From contig DAOUFU010000133.1 of NCBI GenBank assembly GCA_034429275.1, positions 1 through 64,000 of the forward strand: a stretch of DNA of 64,000 nt. Reading direction: 5' to 3'. The notes under the pieces were generated by a model that worked only from the letters and a program-made list of their open reading frames with translations, did no database searches and was not told the origin of the DNA. A program made the translations under genes and the position numbers. This stretch comes from DAOUFU01 sp034429275 (GTDB lineage: Bacteria > Chloroflexota > Anaerolineae > Aggregatilineales > Aggregatilineaceae). Shown here in pieces: positions 36,744 through 44,220 of the stretch (the stretch's first letter is position 1; the number at the start of each line of letters is the position of its first letter).

Positions 36744-37475
36744 ATGCCCGATCGTGCACCTGTAACGATTTCTTTTTCGGCAGCGGCGACGGCGCGCGCA
36801 GTGTGTGTCGCGCCCGATGCTTCGCCACAAGAGACGGTGGCGGCGCTGGCTCTGCCCCCTTTCAACGGCGTGATGGTGGTTCATGGCGGCGCGGCCAGGA
36901 TGGAAGACGCGGTGAAGGACGAGGTACAGCGTTTTGCAGATCAAACCCTCGCGCCATTCGCCCAGTCACACAGCCTGCTGGTTGTCGATGGCGGGACTGA
37001 TGTGGGCGTTCCGGCGATTCTGGGCCAGGCGCGCCAGCGCATCAATGGGACATTTCCGCTGATGGGCGTAGTCCCGTGCCGCCGCGCACTGTATCCGGGT
37101 GGCCCGCCCGCCGACGATTTGCGGATCGCGCTCAACCCGGCGCACAGTCATTTTGTGCTGGTCGAAGGCGACGACTTCGGCGTGGAGTCCAGGTTGATGG
37201 TCGGGTTGGTGGGGGTGCGGAATCCGGGCCTGGCGCTGGTGATCAACGGGGGAGAGATCGTGCTGCGCGAGATTCAGGCCCAGGCGGCGCGTGGCAGCAC
37301 GCTGGTCACAGTTCGCGGGTCGGGCCGCATCGCCGATGAACTGGCCGATCCCAACAGCGCGACGCGGCGCGGACTGCCCCCCGGCGCGCGGTTGTATGTT
37401 GCGGACCTGAGCGCCCCTGCGGCAGCAGTGGCGCTGCTGGAACGGTTGATGTTCCAGCAGCCGCCAATGCGATAG
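36744..37475 (+). CDS. LSDAT_prok (SLOG superfamily) predicted ligand-sensor protein
   Basis: The 243-residue protein matches the prokaryotic LSDAT family, a SLOG-type Rossmannoid fold related to the ligand-sensor domain of TRPM channels and proposed to bind nucleotide-like ligands. Visible text: GVMVVHGGAARMED, the LLVVDGGTDVGVPAILGQ loop with double glycines, GTFPLMGVVPCRRALYPG, LNPAHSHFVLVEGDDFG and LALVINGGEIVLREIQAQA. Here it has no fused effector or membrane domain. The ATG at 36744 follows GAAGGA. Convergent with the thioredoxin-like gene, three bases apart. Ligand unknown. Confidence 0.8.
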   Translation: MPDRAPVTISFSAAATARAVCVAPDASPQETVAALALPPFNGVMVVHGGAARMEDAVKDEVQRFADQTLAPFAQSHSLLVVDGGTDVGVPAILGQARQRINGTFPLMGVVPCRRALYPGGPPADDLRIALNPAHSHFVLVEGDDFGVESRLMVGLVGVRNPGLALVINGGEIVLREIQAQAARGSTLVTVRGSGRIADELADPNSATRRGLPPGARLYVADLSAPAAAVALLERLMFQQPPMR

Positions 37476-37478
37476 GTG

Positions 37479-37883
37479 CTAAAGGTTTTGGACCTGGTGA
37501 CGCAGCGTTTGCAGCCCGGTCACGCCATGATTGACGTGGCGCGGTCTGCCGGTGCGGTCGAGGATGAACGTGGTGGGCACACTCATCACGCCCCAGCGGC
37601 TGGCGGCATCGGGCTGGGCGGTGGCATCCACTTCGATCACCTGCACGCGGTCGCCCAGTTCGGTGAGCAGCTGCCGGATCGCCGGGCGCTGCTGAGTTTT
37701 GCACGGCGCGCAGAACGGCGTCGTGAAGTAGAGAATCGTCGGGACATCGGGCGTCAGCCCGGCCAGCAAGGGATCGCGCGGCGCGATGCGCGTCGCCCGC
37801 CGCACTTCCCAGCAGCAGTACAGTCGGTAGGCGATCACACCCACCGCCGCGAGAATGACCACGATCAACACGCGCTCGATCAT
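37479..37883 (-). CDS. Membrane-anchored thioredoxin-like protein (CAPC)
   Basis: The 134-residue protein has one N-terminal transmembrane helix (residues 5-22) and a thioredoxin fold: the active site TTPFCAPCKTQQRP with Cys58 and Cys61, and the cis-proline loop GVMSVPTTFILDRTG. It would reduce or oxidise disulfides at the membrane face, probably outside. Two extra cysteines sit at the end of the helix (Cys23, Cys24). Its ATG overlaps the stop of the DUF4395 gene by four bases, so the two are translated together; DUF4395 proteins are often found beside thioredoxins. Confidence 0.88.
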   Translation of the reverse strand: MIERVLIVVILAAVGVIAYRLYCCWEVRRATRIAPRDPLLAGLTPDVPTILYFTTPFCAPCKTQQRPAIRQLLTELGDRVQVIEVDATAQPDAASRWGVMSVPTTFILDRTGRPRHVNHGVTGLQTLRHQVQNL

Positions 37884-38350
37884 TGCATTCCCTCCACCGG
37901 GGCATGGTCAAAACCGGGCACGCCCAGCCGGTTCAGCCAGTAGTACATGGTGCAGCCTGCGCACCAGCCCGCCCACAGGTTCAGATTCGCCAGCACGATA
38001 ACCACCGCGATCAGTATCCAGCCCAGGACCGGCAGCCCGGCCATCAGTGCCGCCGTGCCGCCCAGCACCATGATCGAGCCGACGAGTTGGGCGAAGCGGT
38101 GCGGCTCCGGGTTATCGACTTCGACGCGCGGCGCGACCAGCCCTGCCGGGCGCAGCACGTGGCGATAGAGCCGGGTGAACAGGCCCGCCGGGGGAAAGAT
38201 CGCGCTCACCAACATGATCAGGCCGGTGATGCCAGCCAGAAGGGGCAGATCGAGCACAAATGCCAGCACCAGCAGGCCGATCGTACAGCTCTGGTTGACC
38301 CGAATCGCGCTGTGATCGACCTGGCGGAGCAGTTGAGCATGTGTGGTCAT
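37880..38350 (-). CDS. DUF4395 integral membrane protein
   Basis: The 156-residue protein has about four transmembrane helices (SCTIGLLVLAFVLDLPLLAG, LIMLVSAIFPPAGLF, LVGSIMVLGGTAALMAG, WILIAVVIVLANLNLWAGW) and the family opening VDHSAIRVNQS. The C-terminal cysteine pair in WAGWCAGCTMYYW is the likely redox site and possible partner of the downstream thioredoxin-like CAPC. Start at 38350 follows AGACAGG. It has its own good promoter with a palindromic operator. Function of DUF4395 is not established; a membrane disulfide or sulfur-handling role is an inference. Confidence 0.82.
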   Translation of the reverse strand: MTTHAQLLRQVDHSAIRVNQSCTIGLLVLAFVLDLPLLAGITGLIMLVSAIFPPAGLFTRLYRHVLRPAGLVAPRVEVDNPEPHRFAQLVGSIMVLGGTAALMAGLPVLGWILIAVVIVLANLNLWAGWCAGCTMYYWLNRLGVPGFDHAPVEGMQ

Positions 38351-38414
38351 ATCGGCACCTGTCTTTCCTGGCACGCGGAATTGTGCGCGTGTACACAATA
38401 CGTTATTGGTGGAG

Positions 38415-38447
38415 ATTCTAGGGATAAACAAGATTGTTGTCAACAAT
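38415..38447 (-). promoter_or_regulatory. Strong promoter with palindromic operator for DUF4395-thioredoxin operon
   Basis: On the minus strand TTGACA (38443-38438), 17 bases, TAGAAT (38420-38415). The -35 lies inside a perfect 15-bp dyad ATTGTTGACAACAAT (38447-38433), where a repressor would block the polymerase. The regulator is not encoded nearby. Confidence 0.8.
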
Positions 38448-38520
38448 ATTTGGTCATTGTGCCAGGGGAGAACTGAGGTCTCAGCGAACTCTCACTTCGG
38501 GGAGCACGAGTACCAGTGCG

Positions 38521-39045
38521 TCAGGGGGCCTGGTTCTGGCGGATGGTGGCTTGCAGGCCGGCGATCAGCGCCTCGCGCTCGGCGTCCGTCAGGCGGCCCT
38601 TCGGATTCATCAGGCGATAGGTGCCGGGCGGCATGGTGCCATCGCGGATCTCGCGCGCGATGCGCTCGCTGAGCGTCGGCGGCGGGAAGGGATTGGCCGG
38701 ATCGACATAGTCATCGTCCAGGTGGCGATCCCAATCGGAGAAGTTGAGCGCTTCGCGCCCCTCGGTCACATCGTACCACGCGATCCACGATGCCGGCGCA
38801 ATCCGGGCATACCAGGGCCACACGGTCTCGTTGCTGTGGCAGTCGTAGCAGGCCCGCACGGCGAGATCGCGCGTCTCGGCGGAGTCCCAGACCGGCTCGC
38901 GGATCACCGGCGGGTTGGCGCGGCTGACCGGGATGATCTGGATGGCGGCCAGCACAACCAGCGCGATCCCGGCGTTGATGAGCAGGGTCCGAATCCACCA
39001 GCCGCGTGTGGGTCGGCTGCCGTGGGGTTGAGGAAGAAAGTTCAT
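38521..39045 (-). CDS. Membrane-anchored haem-binding protein with one CxxCH
   Basis: The 174-residue protein has one N-terminal transmembrane helix (TLLINAGIALVVLAAIQIIP), then a domain with ACYDCHSNETVWPWYARIAP, where CYDCH is a c-type haem attachment site. This text matches the 'haem-binding domain' (haem_bd) family of c-type cytochrome-like proteins. A possible axial Met lies near GTMPPGTYRLM. It would act outside the membrane in electron transfer or as a redox sensor. Start at 39045; an upstream open stretch to 39276 is not supported. Confidence 0.83.
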   Translation of the reverse strand: MNFLPQPHGSRPTRGWWIRTLLINAGIALVVLAAIQIIPVSRANPPVIREPVWDSAETRDLAVRACYDCHSNETVWPWYARIAPASWIAWYDVTEGREALNFSDWDRHLDDDYVDPANPFPPPTLSERIAREIRDGTMPPGTYRLMNPKGRLTDAEREALIAGLQATIRQNQAP

Positions 39046-39202
39046 GGCGGCAAGAGGGTGCGCCGGGGCGCGATGCAGGGTCGGACGATGCCGCAGATTA
39101 TAGCTTAACGCCGCTCCGGTGACGCATATTCTCGCCGGAACAACGCCGCAGGGCGAACCGCGCCCGGCTCGCCCTGCGAGAGTCATCGTGCCTGCCGACC
39201 GC

Positions 39203-39817
39203 CTATTTTGCGGCTTTGGGTTTGGCCGGTTTCCACACCTTCCACACCTTGCCCACCAGGTCCGGCCCTGGGACAAGTGTCGGATCGCCCGGATGCCAGC
39301 CCGCAGGCAGGACCTCTTTGGTTGCCCGGTTATGCTGGAATGCCTGCACCTGGCGAATTAGCTCCACAATGTTCCGCCCGACGGGCGGCGTCATCACTTC
39401 CATCGCCTGGATCACCATATCGGGATCGATCAAGAAGCGGCCCCGGATGTTCACTCCGGCGGCCTCGTCGTAGACGCCGTAAACCTGCCCGATCCGCCCG
39501 CCTTGATCGGCGAGCATCGGCCAGGGTACGCCGCCTTTCACCATCTTCGAAAGTTCTTCTTCCTGCCAGATTTTGTGAGAAAAGTGACTGTCTGTGCTGA
39601 TGGAAAGGACCTGCACATCGAGGGCTTGCAGTTCTTCATAGTGGACGGCAACTGCCGCCAGCTCGGTCGGTCAAACAAAGGTGAAATCGCCGGGATAGAA
39701 GCACACCAGAATCCAGTGACCGGCATAATCGGACAGCTTAACGGGCTTGAACCCGCCGTTTTGATACGCCATCGCCTCGAAATCGGGCGCGGGTTTGCCA
39801 ACTTGAGCCAGGGTCAT
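39203..39817 (-). CDS. Peroxiredoxin (AhpC/Prx1-like) with selenocysteine at the peroxidatic position (UGA at 39671-39673)
   Basis: The 204-residue peroxiredoxin reduces peroxides. N-terminal text [12 protein letters not shown] and [14 protein letters not shown] runs directly into an in-frame TGA, followed without frameshift by [31 protein letters not shown] and TPPVGRN. The TGA (codon 49) falls exactly on the peroxidatic residue of the FTFVCPTE motif, and a SECIS-like hairpin follows it. No stop codon interrupts the rest and the C-terminus is full length ([13 protein letters not shown]). The usual resolving Cys motif (EVCPAGW) is EVLPAGW here, so a one-Sec mechanism with external thiol is likely. 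Two starts have ribosome sites: 39817 (AAGGAG) and 39925 (AAAGGA, adding 36 residues). A simple nonsense mutation cannot be formally excluded. Confidence 0.85.
39644..39673 (-). promoter_or_regulatory. UGA Sec codon and candidate bacterial SECIS element
   Basis: After the TGA, 11 bases lead to GGCGGC (39659-39654), loop AGTT, GCCGTC (39649-39644): a six-pair stem (one G-U) whose loop starts 17 bases after the UGA with G as its second base. This meets the published bacterial SECIS rules (apical loop 16-37 nt after UGA, G in the first two loop positions, short stem). Confidence 0.7.
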
Positions 39818-39925
39818 GATCGTCTCCTTCGCAGGGGGTACAGGCGCGCGATCGGCGCTCTCGGCGGGCGCGGACAAGATCGGGCCGCGCACCGGCTGGG
39901 TACAGGAAATCGGGCGTTCGGGCAT

Positions 39926-40248
39926 AGAATCATCCTTTCGCTGCGGCGGCAGGGCGCTGCCGTCAGGATCGGCTGTGGAGGCGAGGCACCGTGCCACCTC
40001 GCCAGGCACGACTGATCTCGTTATAGTCCGGTCAACCGGCGATGGGTAGTATCAAATGTCATCATTCAGCGGGCCGCGGAGGGCGAAGACCTGCCGGGCA
40101 TTGTGCAGCCTGCCGAGACAGGTCGCACATCGTCGGAGACAGGCGGAACACAAGCGGGGATAGCAGGGCGAGGCGGATGCGGAGCCGCCGATCGGCGGCT
40201 CCGGTACGGGCTGCGTCCCAGGATGCGGCAGGTCACGCGGTGGCGCGC
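39926..40248 (-). other. Intergenic region upstream of the Sec-peroxiredoxin
   Basis: It holds a 24-bp perfect palindrome CGGAGCCGCCGA/TCGGCGGCTCCG (40180-40203), probably a transcript end for the PanE-like gene although no T run follows. A CCGGT-TG-ACCGG dyad (40028-40039) stands three bases upstream, on the minus strand, of a -10-like TATAAC (40025-40020), a possible regulated promoter of the peroxiredoxin. Otherwise I see nothing. Confidence 0.45.
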
Positions 40249-41187
40249 TCATTCCACCGGGTCATCATCCTGCGCGGACTGCTCGATGGCCTTGATGGCG
40301 TGGAACAGCAGGGTATTGACAGGGGTCGGGATAGAGAGCACCTGGCCCAGGGCGATCACCTTGCCCGCGAAGATATCGACCTCGGTCACACGCCCTGCCT
40401 CGACGTCTTGCAGCATCGAGGTTTTGCCCGCCGGGTGGAGCGTGTTCAGCACCGGGTACCATTCCTCGATGGCTGAGGGGGCAAGATCGATGCCCATCTC
40501 CCCGGCCAGTGCGATCACCTCGCGCATGGCGGCTTCCATGATGGCCTGGGCGTGGGGCGAGGTCTGGAAGGCGCGGTAGGGCGCGCGCAGCACAGCGGAC
40601 GCCTGGTTGACCCCCACGTTGATCATGAACTTCCACCACATCATGCGCAGCATATCGATCGGGGTCTCGAAGGGGATGCCGCCCTCGGACAGAATCGCCT
40701 GGGCGCGCAGCACACGCGGGCTGAGCGTCTCGTTACGCGCCTCGCCGAAAACCAGCCTGCCGATCTTGCTGTAGGTGATGCAGTTGCCGTCGCGCACGGC
40801 GTCGATGCCCAGCGCGATGCAGTGCAGCACCTTCTCCCAGCCATATTCCGCCGCGATGATTTCCTCGCTGTCCAGGCCGTTCATCACCGAGAGGATCAGT
40901 GTATCCGGGCCGACACACGTCCGCAGGTCGGGCAGGGAGTCGGCCAGGTGCTGGTGCTTGAGCGCGACGATTACCAGGTCGGCAGGCGGGGCGGAATCGC
41001 CGGGGGTTCGCAGGGGCGGATCAAACCGCGCGCCGTTGAGCACGATGCCTTCACGCAGCAGGCGCTCACGGCGTTCACCACCGGCCACCAATGCGACACA
41101 GGCCGGGTGATGGGCATAGAACCGGCTGGCGTAGACGGCTCCCAGCGCGCCCGCGCCCAGAATCGCTACCGCATGGGGACGCAGCAT
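40249..41187 (-). CDS. PanE/ApbA-family 2-dehydropantoate 2-reductase-like protein
   Basis: The 312-residue protein has the NADP Rossmann motif AILGAGALGAVYASRF at residues 8-23, the conserved ALKHQH (Lys-region) and VMNGLDSEE (N of the NG loop). In the C-terminal helical domain MMWWKFMINVGVNQASAVL carries the catalytic Lys and Asn. The family reduces ketopantoate to pantoate for coenzyme A synthesis, but many members reduce other 2-keto acids. No panB/panC genes are nearby, so the specific reaction is not certain. Start ATG 41187 after GGAGCGATCG. Confidence 0.85.
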   Translation of the reverse strand: MLRPHAVAILGAGALGAVYASRFYAHHPACVALVAGGERRERLLREGIVLNGARFDPPLRTPGDSAPPADLVIVALKHQHLADSLPDLRTCVGPDTLILSVMNGLDSEEIIAAEYGWEKVLHCIALGIDAVRDGNCITYSKIGRLVFGEARNETLSPRVLRAQAILSEGGIPFETPIDMLRMMWWKFMINVGVNQASAVLRAPYRAFQTSPHAQAIMEAAMREVIALAGEMGIDLAPSAIEEWYPVLNTLHPAGKTSMLQDVEAGRVTEVDIFAGKVIALGQVLSIPTPVNTLLFHAIKAIEQSAQDDDPVE

Positions 41188-41219
41188 ACGATCGCTCCTT
41201 ACTGATGGATTGACGACGC

Positions 41220-41759
41220 TCAGTTGAATACGCCGGTGGGATGGCAGCCCAGGTTGGCGCTGCGGGCCGCATCTTCCAGGCTTTGCAGGTAGGTGAACTG
41301 GGCGGTATCCGGTGGATAGCGGCGCGCTTCGGCCCAGCCGCCCTTGACCAGCTCGGCATTCACGAAGACGTTCCCCACATAGACATAGCGCAGCAGCCGT
41401 CCATAAGAATCGGTGTTGCTCACGTCTTTCACCAGGGTGACCGTCTGACCGCTCACCAGGCGGGCGTTGGCGTTGGTGGCGTCGGTGTAGCAGGGCTGGT
41501 CCAGCTCCGGCGTGTTGACTCCGATGTAGCGCACGCGGTAGGTCTGGCCGTTCATGCGCACGTCGATGGTGTCGCCGTCGATGATGCGGGTGACGGCGGC
41601 GGTTTCGCCAGTCGCGGGCACGATACTCGCGGGCGGAACATAGTCGGTGGGCACGGGGAGCTGGGTGACGGTCACCTCGGATTCGTCGAGCAGGTCACAC
41701 CCGGCGAGCGCGATCACCAGCACCAGGATGATCCAAATCAGTCTGCGACGACGGCTCAT
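41220..41759 (-). CDS. Thermonuclease-like (SNase) lipoprotein
   Basis: The 179-residue lipoprotein has signal peptide and lipobox LAGC (Cys21). The staphylococcal nuclease fold spans about residues 50-170: IIDGDTIDV (calcium-binding Asp), YRVRYIGVNTPELDQ (catalytic Arg and Glu) and SYGRLLRYVYVG (second Arg). All three catalytic positions are retained, so it should cut DNA or RNA outside the cell in a calcium-dependent way. It lies 32 bases upstream of the PanE-like gene on the same strand. Confidence 0.88.
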   Translation of the reverse strand: MSRRRRLIWIILVLVIALAGCDLLDESEVTVTQLPVPTDYVPPASIVPATGETAAVTRIIDGDTIDVRMNGQTYRVRYIGVNTPELDQPCYTDATNANARLVSGQTVTLVKDVSNTDSYGRLLRYVYVGNVFVNAELVKGGWAEARRYPPDTAQFTYLQSLEDAARSANLGCHPTGVFN

Positions 41760-41837
41760 AGTAGTTTATCCTTCTCAACACAAAGGCTGGCCGCATTGAC
41801 CAGCCTTGTTCCTCGCAATGGCGATTTCCAGCGACCG

Positions 41838-44069
41838 CTATTCGCGCAGCAGCTTGAAGATCACGCAGCCGAGCGGCGGCAGGGTAATGCTCATGCTGTG
41901 CGGGTAACCGTGCATCCCCCAGGGATCGCTGAAGCGTCCGCCCAGGTTGCCGACATTGCTGCCGCCGTAATATGCGGCATCGCTGTTGAGCATCTCAGCG
42001 TAATAGCCCGGCTCCGGCACGCCGATCCGATAGTCTCCGCGCGGGACGGGCGTGAAGTTGCACGCCACCACCAAAAAATCGCGGCGGTCTTCGGCATAGC
42101 GAATATAGGTGAAGACGCTCTGGTCGGCGTCGTTGGCCTCAATCCACTGAAAGCCCGCCGGCGAAAAGTCCTGCTCCCAAAGGGCGGGCTGCTGGCGATA
42201 GAAGCGGTTGAGATCGCGCACCCAGCGCTGTACGCCGCGATGGGTGTCATAATTCTCGATCAGGTGCCAGTCGAGGCTGCGGGTTTCGCTCCATTCCTGC
42301 CACTGGGCGATCTCCTGCCCCATGAACATCAGCTTCTTACCAGGGTGGGTGATCTGGTAGCCGTGCAGCAGGCGCAGCGTGGCGAACTTCTGCCACACAT
42401 CGCCCGCGATCTTGCCCATCATCGAGCCTTTGCCGTGCACAACCTCATCATGCGAGAGCGAGAGTACAAAGTTCTCGCTGAAGGCATACATGATGGAGAA
42501 GGTGAGCTTGTTGTGGTGCCAGCGGCGGTAGATCGGATCGCGGCTGATGTAGTCGAGCGTGTCGTGCATCCAGCCCATGTTCCACTTGAGCGTGAAGCCC
42601 AGACCGCCCAGGTATGTAGGCCGCGAGACCATCGGCCAGGCGGTCGATTCCTCGGCAATGGTCACCACGCCGGGGAATTCCTCGTGCACGATGTGGTTGG
42701 TTTCCTGCAGGAACTGAATGGCCTGGATATTTTCGTTGCCGCCGTGCTCATTGGCGACCCAAGCGCCATCTTTGCGCCCAAAGTCGAGATAGAGCATCGA
42801 GGAAACGGCATCCACCCGCAGGCCGTCGGCGTGGTATTTATCCAGCCAGAACAGCGCGTTGCTGATCAGAAAGTTCCGAACCTCGTTGCGCCCATAGTTG
42901 AAGATGTAGGTGCCCCAATCGGGATGCTCGCCCTGGCGCGGATCGGCATGTTCATACAGGTGCGTGCCGTCGAAAAAGCTGAGCGCGAAGCCGTCTTTGG
43001 GAAAATGCGCAGGCACCCAGTCGAGGATCACGCCGATGTTGCTGCGGTGGCACTGGTCGATGAAGTACATCAGGTCGTGCGGCGTGCCATAGCGGCTGGT
43101 GGCGGCGAAGTAGCCGGTCACCTGGTAGCCCCACGACATATCGAGCGGGTGCTCCATCACCGGCATCAGTTCCACATGGGTATAGCCCATGTCGCGCAGG
43201 TAGGGCACCAGCGTATGAGCCAGCTCGCGGTAGGTCAGCCATTCCCAGATGCCGGTTTCGGGGTTGTATTTGCGCTTCCACGAGCCGAGATGCGCCTCGT
43301 AAATGGCCATCGGCTTGTTGAGCGCGCTGCCCTCGCGGCGAGCGGTCATCCAGTCGGCATCGCCCCATTCGTAGCGATCAAGATCGATCACCAGCGAGGC
43401 CGTGCGCGGGCGCATCTCCGAAGCATAGCCGAACGGATCGGCCTTCTCGGTCCGGTAACCGGCTATCTGCGAGCGCAGGTCGAATTTGTACTGGGTCCAC
43501 ATATCCAGGCCGGGGATGAACAGCTCCCACACCCCGCTGAGGCCCTGGCGGTTCATCGGGTGGACGCGCGCATCCCAGTTGTTGAAGGGGCCGATCACAC
43601 TGACGCGGTAGGCATTGGGTGCCCACACCGCGAACTGCACGCCGCTCACGCCGTCCACCGTGCGCAGATGCGCGCCGAACTTCTCGTAGCTGCGGCGGAA
43701 GCGCCCCTCGCCCCACAAATAGAGGTCCATCTCGCCGAACCAGAAGCCGGTGAAGCGGTAGGGGTCCTCGAAGGCGACGACCTGGCCGTTGTATTCTTCT
43801 GCTTCCAGGCTGTAGCGCAGGCTCTCGCGCGAGCGGTCGAGCGTCAGCGCAAAGAAGCCGCCCTCGTCCAGCCGTGTCATGACGTGACGTCGGGCTTTGT
43901 CCGCGCCGTCGGAGACGTCGATCACGGTAATGGACCTGGCGGAAGGCCGGAACACGCGAATAGACACGGTAGAGGTGCTGAGTGCGTGCGGCCCCAACAG
44001 GCTGAATGGGTCACCGTGATCGCCGCTGAGCAGGCTGCGGATCGCATCAGGATGAATCTCATGCGTCAT
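41838..44069 (-). CDS. glgB: 1,4-alpha-glucan branching enzyme
   Basis: This 743-residue enzyme is normal length for GlgB (GH13), making alpha-1,6 branches in glycogen. It has an N1 domain, a CBM48 domain (about 120-215, FGAHLRTVDGVSGVQFAVWA, GLSGVWELFIPG) and a catalytic barrel: YTHVELMPVMEHPLDMSWGY, GLRVDAVSSMLYLDF (nucleophile Asp about 419), VTIAEESTAWPMVSR (acid/base Glu about 471), and LSHDEVVHGKGSM (His-Asp of region IV). The C-terminal beta domain ends LPPLGCVIFKLL. No other glycogen genes are in the window. Confidence 0.96.
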   Translation of the reverse strand: MTHEIHPDAIRSLLSGDHGDPFSLLGPHALSTSTVSIRVFRPSARSITVIDVSDGADKARRHVMTRLDEGGFFALTLDRSRESLRYSLEAEEYNGQVVAFEDPYRFTGFWFGEMDLYLWGEGRFRRSYEKFGAHLRTVDGVSGVQFAVWAPNAYRVSVIGPFNNWDARVHPMNRQGLSGVWELFIPGLDMWTQYKFDLRSQIAGYRTEKADPFGYASEMRPRTASLVIDLDRYEWGDADWMTARREGSALNKPMAIYEAHLGSWKRKYNPETGIWEWLTYRELAHTLVPYLRDMGYTHVELMPVMEHPLDMSWGYQVTGYFAATSRYGTPHDLMYFIDQCHRSNIGVILDWVPAHFPKDGFALSFFDGTHLYEHADPRQGEHPDWGTYIFNYGRNEVRNFLISNALFWLDKYHADGLRVDAVSSMLYLDFGRKDGAWVANEHGGNENIQAIQFLQETNHIVHEEFPGVVTIAEESTAWPMVSRPTYLGGLGFTLKWNMGWMHDTLDYISRDPIYRRWHHNKLTFSIMYAFSENFVLSLSHDEVVHGKGSMMGKIAGDVWQKFATLRLLHGYQITHPGKKLMFMGQEIAQWQEWSETRSLDWHLIENYDTHRGVQRWVRDLNRFYRQQPALWEQDFSPAGFQWIEANDADQSVFTYIRYAEDRRDFLVVACNFTPVPRGDYRIGVPEPGYYAEMLNSDAAYYGGSNVGNLGGRFSDPWGMHGYPHSMSITLPPLGCVIFKLLRE

Positions 44070-44220
44070 GAGCAGGTGTCTCCCCGGAATGAATACGCAC
44101 CTGGCCAGAGTATACCCTTCACAGCCCCGCTGCGGCGAATTCGCGGAGCGGCTGCGGGGGCAGCGCGCACCGATCCGCTTGATTGGAGGCGTGCGTTCCG
44201 CACTGCGGACTCAGGCCGCC

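Noticed and set aside
39203..40009. Peroxiredoxin read as a pseudogene broken by a nonsense mutation
   Set aside because: The stop is exactly at the peroxidatic residue, is UGA rather than UAA/UAG, has a SECIS-like hairpin at the right distance, and both sides show no decay. Selenocysteine explains all of this better.
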